From assembly GCF_009765825.1 (NCBI RefSeq), contig NZ_LMUR01000018.1:1732900-1796899 (forward strand): 64,000 nt of DNA. The letters are read 5' to 3'. The notes under the pieces are model-generated. The model was given only the letters and a program-made list of their open reading frames with translations, was not told the DNA's origin and did not search any database. Position 1 is the first letter of the stretch; the number at the start of each line of letters is the position of its first letter. The position numbers and the translations under genes are program-made. This DNA is from Granulicella sp. L60 (GTDB taxonomy: Bacteria; Acidobacteriota; Terriglobia; Terriglobales; Acidobacteriaceae). This document shows positions 26,937 through 34,674 of this stretch, piece by piece.

Positions 26937-27431
26937 GAGAACACTCCTTCTCAGGAGCACGCTCATGGGCGGAAGGCCAACGAGAATATCCCCTAAACAA
27001 CTCAGCGTGGGGCAGCAAACAACAGGACACAGTCCCGAATTGAAAGAGATCTCTATCTTCCCAGGACGTGCAATTAGCTAATTGAAATCCTCACAGCAGG
27101 CTACGATTCGGGTCAGGGCGATCATATCTCTGCCTCGCGCGACTGAGCATACAACTTTAGTGTTGATATGCAGATATTAACGCTCAGTACAAAAACCGTC
27201 CCAAAAGGGATTTTCACCATGAAGATGGCCTGACCAGCATTGAGAGTATTCGACAGGTCGTTGAACGAACAACGAGTGTTAGAACTCGTGCATAAGGCCT
27301 ATTCCTGTACTTTCTCGCAGGATTCCACAGGAAGCCAAACCGCCCAGAATGACGTGTTGAAGGTTTTGCGGATGGCGGTAGGTGCAGCACCTGTGTCTAG
27401 GTGCTCTTCAGCATAATTTCTTTGGATGAAT
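26937..27431. other. Intergenic region without recognisable genes
   Basis: Nearly 500 bp between the collagen-like gene and tRNA-Pro. Base composition is more AT-rich than the coding sequence around it. No frame has a plausible protein, and I see no tRNA, strong hairpin or tandem repeat. It should contain the promoter of the collagen-like gene. Confidence 0.5.
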
Positions 27432-27508
<77 letters not shown>

Positions 27509-27720
27509 AGATGATGCTTGGTGAGATGTCGACGAGAGGTGCTTTCCTTGTAGCTCAAGCGCGGGTGGGCTTGCTGGATCGCTGCATCAACTGGATCAGT
27601 TTATCAGATATCGGAGACAGGTGTGGAGGATGGGACAAAAGCGTGAGTTCGCTGGTTGTGAAGCTGACAACGGATGCTGAGAGGTTCGGGCGTAGCGCCG
27701 GATAGTCGAGTTGCAAGAAG

Positions 27721-27749
27721 ACGGGGAGGCGTGGTTGGCGCCTCCCCGT
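27721..27749 (-). terminator. Hairpin downstream of the OmpA-like gene
   Basis: ACGGGGAGGCG (27721-27731) and CGCCTCCCCGT (27739-27749) form a perfect 11-bp stem with a 7-nt loop, about 20 nt past the stop of the gene at 27769. On the minus strand it is followed by CTTCTTG, a weak T-rich tail. It is likely the transcription stop of the third surface-protein/barrel pair. Confidence 0.7.
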
Positions 27750-27768
27750 TGTGGATGGACTGGGATGG

Positions 27769-29418
27769 TTAGTTTTGCGGTTTGTGAGACTTTGTGGCGG
27801 ACTTTTTGGGGACTCCGTAGGCTTGTCCCTGTCGCTTGATCGCGGCTGCGTCGAAGGTGCTGGTGTCTCCGGGAGTGAAGCTCGCTCCTGCGGGAACCAG
27901 CGTGGTGTCGACGATGCGGATGAGTTCACCGCCGGTGCGGAGCTCGAGGCGGCTGGGGTCGATGCCCTTTTCCGTCGTGAGGTACTGCTCGACGTTGAGG
28001 GTACGTTGCGCGGCTGCATCAGGAGTCTCGTCGCCGGAGTGTTTGCCGATGATGACCAGCTTCGAGGTCTGGTCTCGCATGAGGGTGAGGGCGATCTCGT
28101 CGAGGCAGCCCTTGGCTTCGTTGTCTACACGCAGCGGACGCTTTCTGTCGCGCTCAAAGGACAGGCTGCAGAGGTTGACCGTCGGTGGAGCTGGCGGCGG
28201 AGGGGGAGTTGCAACCGTGACAGTGGTGGTGGCGGAGGCCTGCTTCCCGAGGTCATCGACTACGTTGCAGGTGACGATGATGGGGCCGGGAGGCGCGCCC
28301 GCGGTGGAGAGCGTGGCGGTCGGGGTGGTTCCTGAGACGTGTCCGGCGGAGGCGGAGTAGGAGTAGCTGAAGCTGCGGTTCTCCGGGCTGGAGCCGACGG
28401 CGGTGATGGTGGAGGACTCCTCCGGCATGACGGTGGTGGGGTTGGCCGAGCAGGCGACGGTGGGAGGCTGGTACTCGTGGACGCGGAAGCCGGCGACACA
28501 GCTTGCCTGCTGGCTGGGGCGAATGCCCTCGGAGACGTGGCCGGAGATGGTGTAGTCGCCGGGGGCGAGGCCTGCGGTGGAGACGGAGGCTGTCTGGTCG
28601 TTGCCGGTGATCTGGCCTCCACTGGCTGTCCACGTATAGGTGGCCTTCAGCTTGAGATTCAGGTTGGCAGGGACTGCAGTAACGGTGATCGGATCGCCGG
28701 GAAAGATGTTGACCGGTTGAACGGTGCATCCGAGCTGGACGGGTGGAGGATAAGCCGTTTGGCCGAGACGCAGAACGACACCGGCGGAGAGTCTGTAGGC
28801 GGTGATTTCACCTATGCCTCCGCTGACCATGCCGATGCCGACCTGGCCGTAGTCAACGTGGGAATACTCGAAGTCGGCCTGGATGGGGCGGAGAGCGATG
28901 TGGTTGTGGAAGCCGGGAAGAATGTAGTCGAGACCGAGGCCGCCTGTTAGCCCCCAGCCCCAGGTGCATGGCTGAAAGACGGGGCCGCTGACCTTGGCTC
29001 CTCCAGCGAGGGCGTGCGCGAAGGGTGCAAGCCGCCCCTTCTGGTAGCGAAAGACTGGTCCAGCCTGCGCGGTGAAGACGCACTCATTGGAGCCGTGGGG
29101 GAAGAAGCTGCCTTCGGCCTGAACGCCGAAGTAGCGGTTGAAGTAACCGGTAGCACTGGCGACCGCGCCGGGGTTGATGGGGCCGTAGAAGTGAGAGTTG
29201 ATGGAACTGTCGTATGGATGGAAGTAGGCGTAGCCGCCGTAGAGGTCGAAACGCGAGGGCTCAGGTGGCGGGGTGGAGGCTGTTGGGACGGCCTGGGCGG
29301 CTGCGGAGAGCGTGGAGGCTGTCATGCAGGCGGCGGTCAGGACGACCAGAAGCACGGTGCGGGCTCTGTCGATTGGACTGGCCTGGCGAAGACGGGATGT
29401 TGCGGAGCGTGAATTCAT
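27769..29418 (-). CDS. Outer-membrane beta-barrel with Ig-like domains and OmpA-like C-terminus (pair 3 partner)
   Basis: Domains in order: signal peptide (VLLVVLTAACMTASTLSAAAQA); an eight-stranded barrel with AGPVFRYQKGRLAPFAHALAG and GLGLDYILPG motifs shared with the barrels at 11311 and 21111; two Ig/PKD-like domains (YTWTASGGQITG; YSYSASAGHVSG); a Pro-rich linker (PPPPPAPP); and an OmpA-like domain (KLVIIGKHSGD, then LNVEQYLTTEKGIDPSRLEL) that would bind peptidoglycan. ATG 29418 is chosen on the GGAGG ribosome site about 10 nt upstream. The gene follows the hairpin protein at 29499 by 80 bp. Unlike the two short barrels, it carries its own cell-wall anchor. Confidence 0.8.
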   Translation of the reverse strand: MNSRSATSRLRQASPIDRARTVLLVVLTAACMTASTLSAAAQAVPTASTPPPEPSRFDLYGGYAYFHPYDSSINSHFYGPINPGAVASATGYFNRYFGVQAEGSFFPHGSNECVFTAQAGPVFRYQKGRLAPFAHALAGGAKVSGPVFQPCTWGWGLTGGLGLDYILPGFHNHIALRPIQADFEYSHVDYGQVGIGMVSGGIGEITAYRLSAGVVLRLGQTAYPPPVQLGCTVQPVNIFPGDPITVTAVPANLNLKLKATYTWTASGGQITGNDQTASVSTAGLAPGDYTISGHVSEGIRPSQQASCVAGFRVHEYQPPTVACSANPTTVMPEESSTITAVGSSPENRSFSYSYSASAGHVSGTTPTATLSTAGAPPGPIIVTCNVVDDLGKQASATTTVTVATPPPPPAPPTVNLCSLSFERDRKRPLRVDNEAKGCLDEIALTLMRDQTSKLVIIGKHSGDETPDAAAQRTLNVEQYLTTEKGIDPSRLELRTGGELIRIVDTTLVPAGASFTPGDTSTFDAAAIKRQGQAYGVPKKSATKSHKPQN

Positions 29419-29498
29419 AAGGATGAATCCTCCAACTGCGGTGCTTCCTGAGTGCAGAGAACTTCGCCCGCCGGGAGATAAGCGGGCAGCCATCTGAG

Positions 29499-30230
29499 TT
29501 ACTGGTTCCCAACCGACAGAAGTACCGAGGTGGATTGAGTAGGTGCCATGAGATTGACGCTGGAGCCGGTGATGTTGATGGTGTAGCTGTGAAAGACGGT
29601 GGGAGGGCCTCCGCAGCCTGCGAGGCCGAGGATACCAAGTGATAGCAGGAGAACAGTTCCGAGGCGAGCCTTCTGAGTAGATGACGTCTTGCGACGGCCG
29701 AAGAGAAGTACGCCGAACCAGGTGAGCTCCAGCGGAAAGACGGCAGAGATCGCGACAGGCGCGAGGTCCGTCGGATGAAGGCCGGGGATCGCGGGTCTGC
29801 GAAGTGCAGCGTCAGCGACGGTGGTGGTCACCGTCATGGTCGTGGTGATGGTGGCGCCGGCGGTAAGGGTTGGGTTGTCGGTGAAGGTGCAGGTTGCGTC
29901 CGCAGGGAGACCGAAACATGCGAGGTTGATCTGGTCAGCGAAGCTTCCGACGGAGGTGAGGGTGACTTGGTAGGAGGTCGCTCCGGCGCCTCGGATGAAT
30001 GGCGTGGGCGGTGTGGCGGAGATGGTAAATGTGCCGCTGTCGTTTGGACTGGCGTGGGGCTTAAAGGCTGTGGCGATGCTTTGATCGTCGGGTGCAGCGG
30101 CGTCCGCTCCGTAAGAGCTTGATGCCAGAGACGGGGTCTCGCCTCGGGCGACAGAGACAGCCGAGGCGAGTATTGCGAGAGCGGCAATACTGAAGAGAAC
30201 TCGGACTCCGCAAAGCCGATCGATACGCAT
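29499..30230 (-). CDS. Short secreted Ig-like protein with C-terminal lipobox hairpin (pair 3)
   Basis: This 243-residue protein is the minimal form of the family. It has an N-terminal signal peptide (VLFSIAALAILASAVSVARG) and one Ig-like domain with LACFGLPADATCTF. A first hydrophobic helix (WFGVLLFG) follows, then the basic stretch GRRKTSSTQKAR, a second helix (LGTVLLLSLGILGLAGCG; Cys206) and 36 final residues with SYTINITG. It lacks the NHL blades and repeat array of its two larger relatives, so the conserved part is the last Ig domain plus hairpin. The barrel/OmpA gene lies 80 bp downstream on the same strand. Confidence 0.75.
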   Translation of the reverse strand: MRIDRLCGVRVLFSIAALAILASAVSVARGETPSLASSSYGADAAAPDDQSIATAFKPHASPNDSGTFTISATPPTPFIRGAGATSYQVTLTSVGSFADQINLACFGLPADATCTFTDNPTLTAGATITTTMTVTTTVADAALRRPAIPGLHPTDLAPVAISAVFPLELTWFGVLLFGRRKTSSTQKARLGTVLLLSLGILGLAGCGGPPTVFHSYTINITGSSVNLMAPTQSTSVLLSVGNQ

Positions 30231-30440
30231 GGTGAAACTCCTGGGTAGATGTGCTGAAGAGCGAATCAGGCCGGACCTGCTTCCCCGGATGATGCGGCGT
30301 GAAGTTCCTTATCGCGGGCCATAACCCAGGACAGTGTTGACGAGCACGCTGAAGATCGTTACTGCGTCATTATCTGCTATATAGCATCAGCGAATGAAGA
30401 GGTAATTTACCGGATGGATTGAGTCCCTTGGTTCATTGGC

Positions 30441-30640
30441 GAAGCGGTGACGGTGGTGCAGGCCGAAGATTCGAGCTATCGACGGTCCGGTGCCTGACTG
30501 CTCCTGGGTTCTCAGGGAAGTACGCGGGTACGATCAGCGGCGGTTGCCTGGAGGCGGAGGTCGTTCGAAAGTCACTGTGGCTGATTCGGGAGAGCGCTCC
30601 TCGACGATGTTCGGCGATACGGCAGAGGTGCTGTCTGATG
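30441..30640 (+). pseudogene. Decayed XdhC/CoxI family fragment
   Basis: Three short pieces in different frames line up with the N-terminal part of XdhC/CoxI proteins, which help insert sulfurated molybdenum cofactor. At 30441-30497 the frame gives EAVTVVQAEDSSYRRSGA and a stop. From 30518, one frame over, it gives GKYAGTISGGCLEAEVVRKS and LWLIRE. From about 30592, in a third frame, it gives RSSTMFGDTAE. The order matches the family's SSYRRPG, AGTISGGCLE and LFDDTAE motifs. Frameshifts, a stop and the lack of the rest of the gene show it is dead. Confidence 0.75.
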
Positions 30641-30667
30641 CGTGTTTGGTGTGGTGGTTAGTGGTGG

Positions 30668-31609
30668 TTAGTGGTGGGTGATGGTGGTTTGGGTGTGTTG
30701 GGTGAAGTTGTCGTAGAAGAGGGTGTAGCCTCCGTCGTTTTCGTTCTGGTTGGAGAAGAGGAGGGCGGAGTGGCCGTTGTGGGCGAAGTCGGCTGCTCCG
30801 GCGAAGGACATTGTGCGGCTGAGGTGGCGGACCTCGCCGGTGGGGGAGATGGCGAACCACTGGTCGAGGTAGGCGGCGTCGGGTGGTCCGTCGCAGAGAT
30901 AGCCGCCAAGGGTGAGTTGGAGGAGGCGCCAGTTCTTGTTGGAGAGAAGGGAGGAGTCGAGGTGAACCTCGGTGTCTTTGTAGGTTGCGGAGTGGTACTT
31001 GGCTGGTGAGTTGGTGGCGGTTTGCGTGCAGTACTTTGGATGGGGGAAGAGTTTACGGAAGGCTTCGCGAGCGTGGGCGAGGTCGAGCGATGGTACGGGG
31101 GAGAGGTGCCAGCCGTCGGGGTCGGTGAGGGTGGGGAGGGTGGTGGCGAGGATGGTGTGGGCTGGGTCGGGCTGGCCGGGGGTGGGATGGGGTTCGAGAT
31201 TGGCGACGGAGCTGGGGTTGGTGATGGCCTGGACGCCGATCTCGGAGTAGAGGTGAAAGGCGGCGGGGGTTTCGGCGGTGACCTGGGCGATGGGTTTGCC
31301 GGATTGAACGAGGGTCCAGGTGGTGATGGAGGGGAAGAGATGGGTGATGGTCTTGAGGCAGGGCTCGTCGTTGCAGACGGCTTTGTAGGAGCGCCATTGC
31401 TGGCCGGATTGATAGAAGAGGACGCGGACGCCGGGTTGGCCCTGGTTGGTGGCTTTGCCTTCTCCTCGGCCGTTGGCTTTGCTTTCTCCTTGGCCGTCGG
31501 CTTTGCCGGAGGAGGTGGATTCGAAGATGCCGATGAGGGTGGTGCGCTGGGCGGAGGCGGCCAGTGGAAGGAGAAGAAGCGTGAGGAGGGTGAGGGCTCG
31601 TGGCTTCAT
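30668..31609 (-). CDS. Secreted protein of unknown function
   Basis: The 313-residue product has a clean signal peptide (ALTLLTLLLLPLAASAQ). Residues about 33-56 are a short repeat of Gly, Lys and Ala (ESKANGRGEGKATNQG), probably an unstructured spacer. The body is not recognised; it has Cys at CNDEPC and KYCTQT and ends in a His/Thr-rich tail (QHTQTTITHH) caused by a GGTGGT-type DNA repeat at the stop codon. It stands alone between the XdhC relic and the receiver gene. A short DNA segment at 32651-32719 resembles its start region. Confidence 0.55.
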   Translation of the reverse strand: MKPRALTLLTLLLLPLAASAQRTTLIGIFESTSSGKADGQGESKANGRGEGKATNQGQPGVRVLFYQSGQQWRSYKAVCNDEPCLKTITHLFPSITTWTLVQSGKPIAQVTAETPAAFHLYSEIGVQAITNPSSVANLEPHPTPGQPDPAHTILATTLPTLTDPDGWHLSPVPSLDLAHAREAFRKLFPHPKYCTQTATNSPAKYHSATYKDTEVHLDSSLLSNKNWRLLQLTLGGYLCDGPPDAAYLDQWFAISPTGEVRHLSRTMSFAGAADFAHNGHSALLFSNQNENDGGYTLFYDNFTQHTQTTITHH

Positions 31610-31704
31610 GGTGGAGCTAGTTTACTGATGCGATGGGTTCATGACGTGGGTGGAAGCGAAATACAGAGGTCCTTCGCTACGCTCAGGATGACGGCGCAAA
31701 CATA

Positions 31705-31738
31705 GGCTGGACAGGGGTGACGGCTGGACAGGGGTGGT
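31705..31738. repeat. Two tandem copies of a 17-bp unit
   Basis: GGCTGGACAGGGGTGAC at 31705-31721 is repeated at 31722-31738, with the last two bases changed. The second copy runs to the stop codon of the receiver gene at 31738. The preceding GTCCTTCGCTACGCTCAGG resembles dispersed intergenic sequence that I recall from related genomes (unverified). Confidence 0.6.
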
Positions 31739-32568
31739 CAGGCTGGAAGTGCGTCGACGATGGACTCGGCGAGGTAGCTCTTCATTGACTGGCTTAACTG
31801 CGAGTCGACTTCGTCGGCGATGGTCATGACTCCGATAAGGACGATGCTGAAGTCGATGCTGGCCAGATTGTTCTGGAGGGTGTTGAAGACGCTGACCTGG
31901 AGGATGCGCGACTCTTCCACCATCATGGCGGCGGTGTAGCCCTGCCTGCGGCGGTCGGTACCGTGCTTGGTGGCGGCGGGGGACAACATCTCTTTGGAGC
32001 CGAGGATCTTCGCCGAGCGGAGCCGAAGTACGAGGTCGCGGAAGATCTGGGGCAGGTGGCCGGAGCGCAGGGCGAAGGTCATGGGAACGGCCATCAGAGT
32101 GTCTTCTTTTTCGACGCGTTCGAACCAGTCTTTGATCGTGCTGTCTGCGGAGCGTTCGAGGATGGTGGCTACGCTCTCGACGATACGGGTTCGGGGTGCT
32201 CCGGCGGCGAGCCGCTGTTTGATGGCATCGATCAGCATATCCATCTTCATCGGCTTGACGAGGATCTCGTCGGCCTGCAGGAGGATGGCCTGGGCGGCGG
32301 CGTCCATCTGCGGAAAGGAGCTGAGCAGCATGGTGACGGCCTTGGGGTTGGAGTGACGCATGGCGCTGACAACGGTGAGGCCGTCTCCGGCGCCGGGCAT
32401 GTGGAGATCGCTCAGGAGGACGTCGAAGGTCTCGGAGCTGATGTGTTTGAGCGCTTCGGAGACGGTTGCAGCGACGGTCACCTCGAAGTCGTGTTTTCTG
32501 AGTACGACGGCGAGGGTGTCGCGTAGAGCCTGGTCGTCGTCTACAAGTAAAAGTTTTGCAAGTGCCAT
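31738..32568 (-). CDS. Response-regulator receiver fused to an RsbRD-like domain
   Basis: Residues 1-120 are a CheY-type receiver: acidic pocket LVDDD (10-12), phosphorylation site Asp54 in LLSDLHMPG and Lys105 in LVKPMK. Residues about 130-275 resemble the RsbRD N-terminal domain (ILERSADSTIKDWFERVE; LPQIFRDLVLRLR), a helical sensor domain of stressosome and histidine-kinase-related proteins. There is no DNA-binding or enzymatic output domain, so it probably passes a signal by protein contact. The start has a good GGAGAA ribosome site. No kinase gene is adjacent, so it is an orphan. The Asp-Lys set is complete and the receiver should be active. Confidence 0.8.
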   Translation of the reverse strand: MALAKLLLVDDDQALRDTLAVVLRKHDFEVTVAATVSEALKHISSETFDVLLSDLHMPGAGDGLTVVSAMRHSNPKAVTMLLSSFPQMDAAAQAILLQADEILVKPMKMDMLIDAIKQRLAAGAPRTRIVESVATILERSADSTIKDWFERVEKEDTLMAVPMTFALRSGHLPQIFRDLVLRLRSAKILGSKEMLSPAATKHGTDRRRQGYTAAMMVEESRILQVSVFNTLQNNLASIDFSIVLIGVMTIADEVDSQLSQSMKSYLAESIVDALPA

Positions 32569-32650
32569 CGGTTCTCCTTCCAGTCGGAGGTGAAGAGCAC
32601 CGCGCTGGCGGACGGTACTCTTAGACTACTCCTTATGTAAGATGCACGAC

Positions 32651-32719
32651 TTAGCGATGGCGAGCGGAGGGTGACAGCAGGAGCAGAGGCGCGCGGAGGG
32701 AAGAGACTCGTGGCGTCAT
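32651..32719 (-). other. Possible vestigial copy of the 31609 gene start
   Basis: A 22-codon frame reads MTPRVSSLRAPLLLLSPSA and stops at 32651. It echoes the signal peptide MKPRALTLLTLLLLPLAAS of the gene starting at 31609, and the DNA around both start codons is similar (CTCGTGGCGTCATGGCGGAG versus CTCGTGGCTTCATGGTGGAG). I read it as a partial duplication that did not survive; a real micro-ORF is less likely. Confidence 0.35.
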
Positions 32720-32832
32720 GGCGGAGCTAGGTGACTCATAGCCGCTATGTCGGTTTGGTGCTTGACAAGGATTAACCCTGTGATCTAGAAGGTGGGCGGA
32801 TTCATTATCGCCGCACGCTGGCAGGAGGTTTC

Positions 32833-34167
32833 ATGACGCATCATGCAACGACCACCCTGGGCAGATTTGCCACAGGAGCAGCGCTTTTACTGATTGCAGT
32901 TGCCGGAGCACGGGCACAGAAGACGCTGCCGGCCGACACTCGTTTCCTGACGCCTGCTCCACCTAGCGGAGCTGTGCAACAGGTGGAGAGTTTGTTGGGG
33001 CAATGGCAGTTGAAGAACGCCCTGCTGATTGCGGCGATGGAGACGGTTCCGCAGGCGGTGTGGCTAACCAACGGCACGCCCTCTGAGGTGAGCGCTACTG
33101 TCCGGTCAACCCTGAAGCAGGCTAGTTGGGAGAGAACGATGCCGGTGTTTGTGCTCTACAACATCCCTGGCCGGGACTGCGGCAGCTACTCGGCGGGCGG
33201 CGCGGAGAATACTGCGGACTACGAGGCGTGGATTGATGCGATTGCGGGTGCGATTGGAAGTCAGAAGGCGGTGATTATTCTGGAGCCGGACGCTCTGGCA
33301 GACCTGCCCAGCGACTGCGGATACAACCCGAGCCAGGTGAACATTACGCAGGCTACCGCAGATCGATTCACTCAAATCAATTTTGCGGTGACGACGTTGG
33401 AGAACGGATCGCAGACGTCGGTTTATCTGGATGGGGGCAACAGTCATTGGCAGGCGGTGCCGATTATGGCGCAGCGGCTTGCGCAGGCCGGAGTGCAACA
33501 GGCGCAGGGATTCTTCACGAATGTGTCGAACTTCAACTTGAATAACTACGAATCGAAGTATGACACCTGGGTTTCAGAGTGCATCGCGTTTGCGAACAAT
33601 CCGGCTGATGGTGGCTGGCGGCTGGGAAACTACTCGTACTGCGCGAGCCAGTACTACTCGCCGTTGGGAGCAGTCGATCCGGATAATATTGCGACGTGGG
33701 TCTATACGGACGAGTGGTTTCAGCAGAACCTTGGAACAGCCGTGCCAACCATCCACTTCGTCATCGACACGAGCCGGAACGGTCAGGGGACGCTCAATGC
33801 GAGTGTTTATGCGAGTGCGCCGTATAACCAGCCGGCGTCGGTCGTAACGACTCTTACCAATGGCAACTGGTGTAATCCTCCGGCGCGTGGATTGGGAACG
33901 CATCCGACCGCAAACACTGGCGTTGCGTTGCTGGATGCTTATCTTTGGGTAAAGACGCCGGGGCAGTCGGATGGGACGTGTGATGCTGCGGGTGGAGCGC
34001 GTGCGTGGAACTACTCCGATTACACGGCGCCGGGATGGCCGACGGATGCAGCGGCTCAGGCGGTCTTCGATCCGCTGTGGGGACTAGACGATCCGATCGC
34101 GGGTGCGTGGTTTCCTCAACAGGCGTTGGATCTGGCGAAGAGGGCTAATCCTCCGTTGCTGCCTTGA
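32833..34167 (+). CDS. GH6 family cellulase / cellobiohydrolase
   Basis: A secreted enzyme with a signal peptide (ATGAALLLIAVAGARAQ) and a single GH6 catalytic domain that cleaves beta-1,4-glucan with inversion. The family signature YNIPGRDCGSYSAGG (residues 109-123) holds Asp115, and the proton donor is Asp153 in ILEPDALADL. FVIDTSRNGQG and CNPPARGLG motifs of the active-site tunnel are present, as is WVKTPGQSDGTC near the C-terminus. There is no carbohydrate-binding module, so it acts as a stand-alone domain. The ATG follows GCAGGAGG by a short gap. It is flanked by unrelated genes and probably forms its own transcript, closed by a hairpin at 34184. Confidence 0.92.
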   Translation: MTHHATTTLGRFATGAALLLIAVAGARAQKTLPADTRFLTPAPPSGAVQQVESLLGQWQLKNALLIAAMETVPQAVWLTNGTPSEVSATVRSTLKQASWERTMPVFVLYNIPGRDCGSYSAGGAENTADYEAWIDAIAGAIGSQKAVIILEPDALADLPSDCGYNPSQVNITQATADRFTQINFAVTTLENGSQTSVYLDGGNSHWQAVPIMAQRLAQAGVQQAQGFFTNVSNFNLNNYESKYDTWVSECIAFANNPADGGWRLGNYSYCASQYYSPLGAVDPDNIATWVYTDEWFQQNLGTAVPTIHFVIDTSRNGQGTLNASVYASAPYNQPASVVTTLTNGNWCNPPARGLGTHPTANTGVALLDAYLWVKTPGQSDGTCDAAGGARAWNYSDYTAPGWPTDAAAQAVFDPLWGLDDPIAGAWFPQQALDLAKRANPPLLP

Positions 34168-34183
34168 TGCAAAAGTGAATGTG

Positions 34184-34214
34184 CGATGGGCGACGCAAGA
34201 GCTGTCGCCCATCG
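34184..34214 (+). terminator. Hairpin after the GH6 gene
   Basis: CGATGGGCGAC (34184-34194) pairs perfectly with GTCGCCCATCG (34204-34214) across a 9-nt loop, 17 nt past the cellulase stop. Only TTCGTC follows, so the T-tail is weak. Because the next gene is convergent, it could serve both sides. Confidence 0.65.
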
Positions 34215-34249
34215 TTCGTCAGAGACAAAGTGCTTGATCGGCATTCTTG

Positions 34250-34639
34250 TCAGGCCGTAGAGAGCGCACTGATTGTGACGTAATATCCGTCAGGATCTCG
34301 CAGGGAGAACTCCCTGGTTTGAGTGTTCGGATTGATGTGGGGCTCTTCTTTTAGTCGAGTGACGAGAGAGCGTGCTCTTTGAAGGGCGAGGTCGAAGTCA
34401 TCGACACGAAAGAATAATAGAAGCCCGTTGCCGGGTGTCCCGTGATCGGGGCTCGTCAATGAGGGATGCTCGTGAGCGCCCCACTGGTGGAGACAGAGCA
34501 GGACGGTTCCATCTGAATCCAGGATCTGCCCGAAGTAATCATGGGCAGGAGGGGTGTGCGGCTGACCGAACAACGCCTGGTACCATCTTGAGCTGCCCGG
34601 CACGTCGCCTACCCCTATGATTGTCCACGTCCGCTTCAT
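34250..34639 (-). CDS. VOC / glyoxalase-bleomycin-resistance family protein
   Basis: A 129-residue protein of the vicinal-oxygen-chelate fold: two beta-alpha-beta-beta-beta units opening with TIIGVGDVPGSSRWYQALFG and closing with REFSLRDPDGYYVTIS, where the second unit's Glu/Asp-rich strand ends the family pattern. Candidate metal ligands are His and Glu residues in LCLHQWG and REFSLRDPDG. Such proteins include glyoxalases, dioxygenases and drug-binding proteins, and the sequence does not decide between them. GAGGGAACCCG precedes ATG 34639. It lies 36 bp before the 3' side of the sedolisin gene and may be its downstream neighbour on one transcript. Confidence 0.8.
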   Translation of the reverse strand: MKRTWTIIGVGDVPGSSRWYQALFGQPHTPPAHDYFGQILDSDGTVLLCLHQWGAHEHPSLTSPDHGTPGNGLLLFFRVDDFDLALQRARSLVTRLKEEPHINPNTQTREFSLRDPDGYYVTISALSTA

Positions 34640-34674
34640 CGGGTTCCCTCTGCGGGTTGTGTTCTATCGAGACT

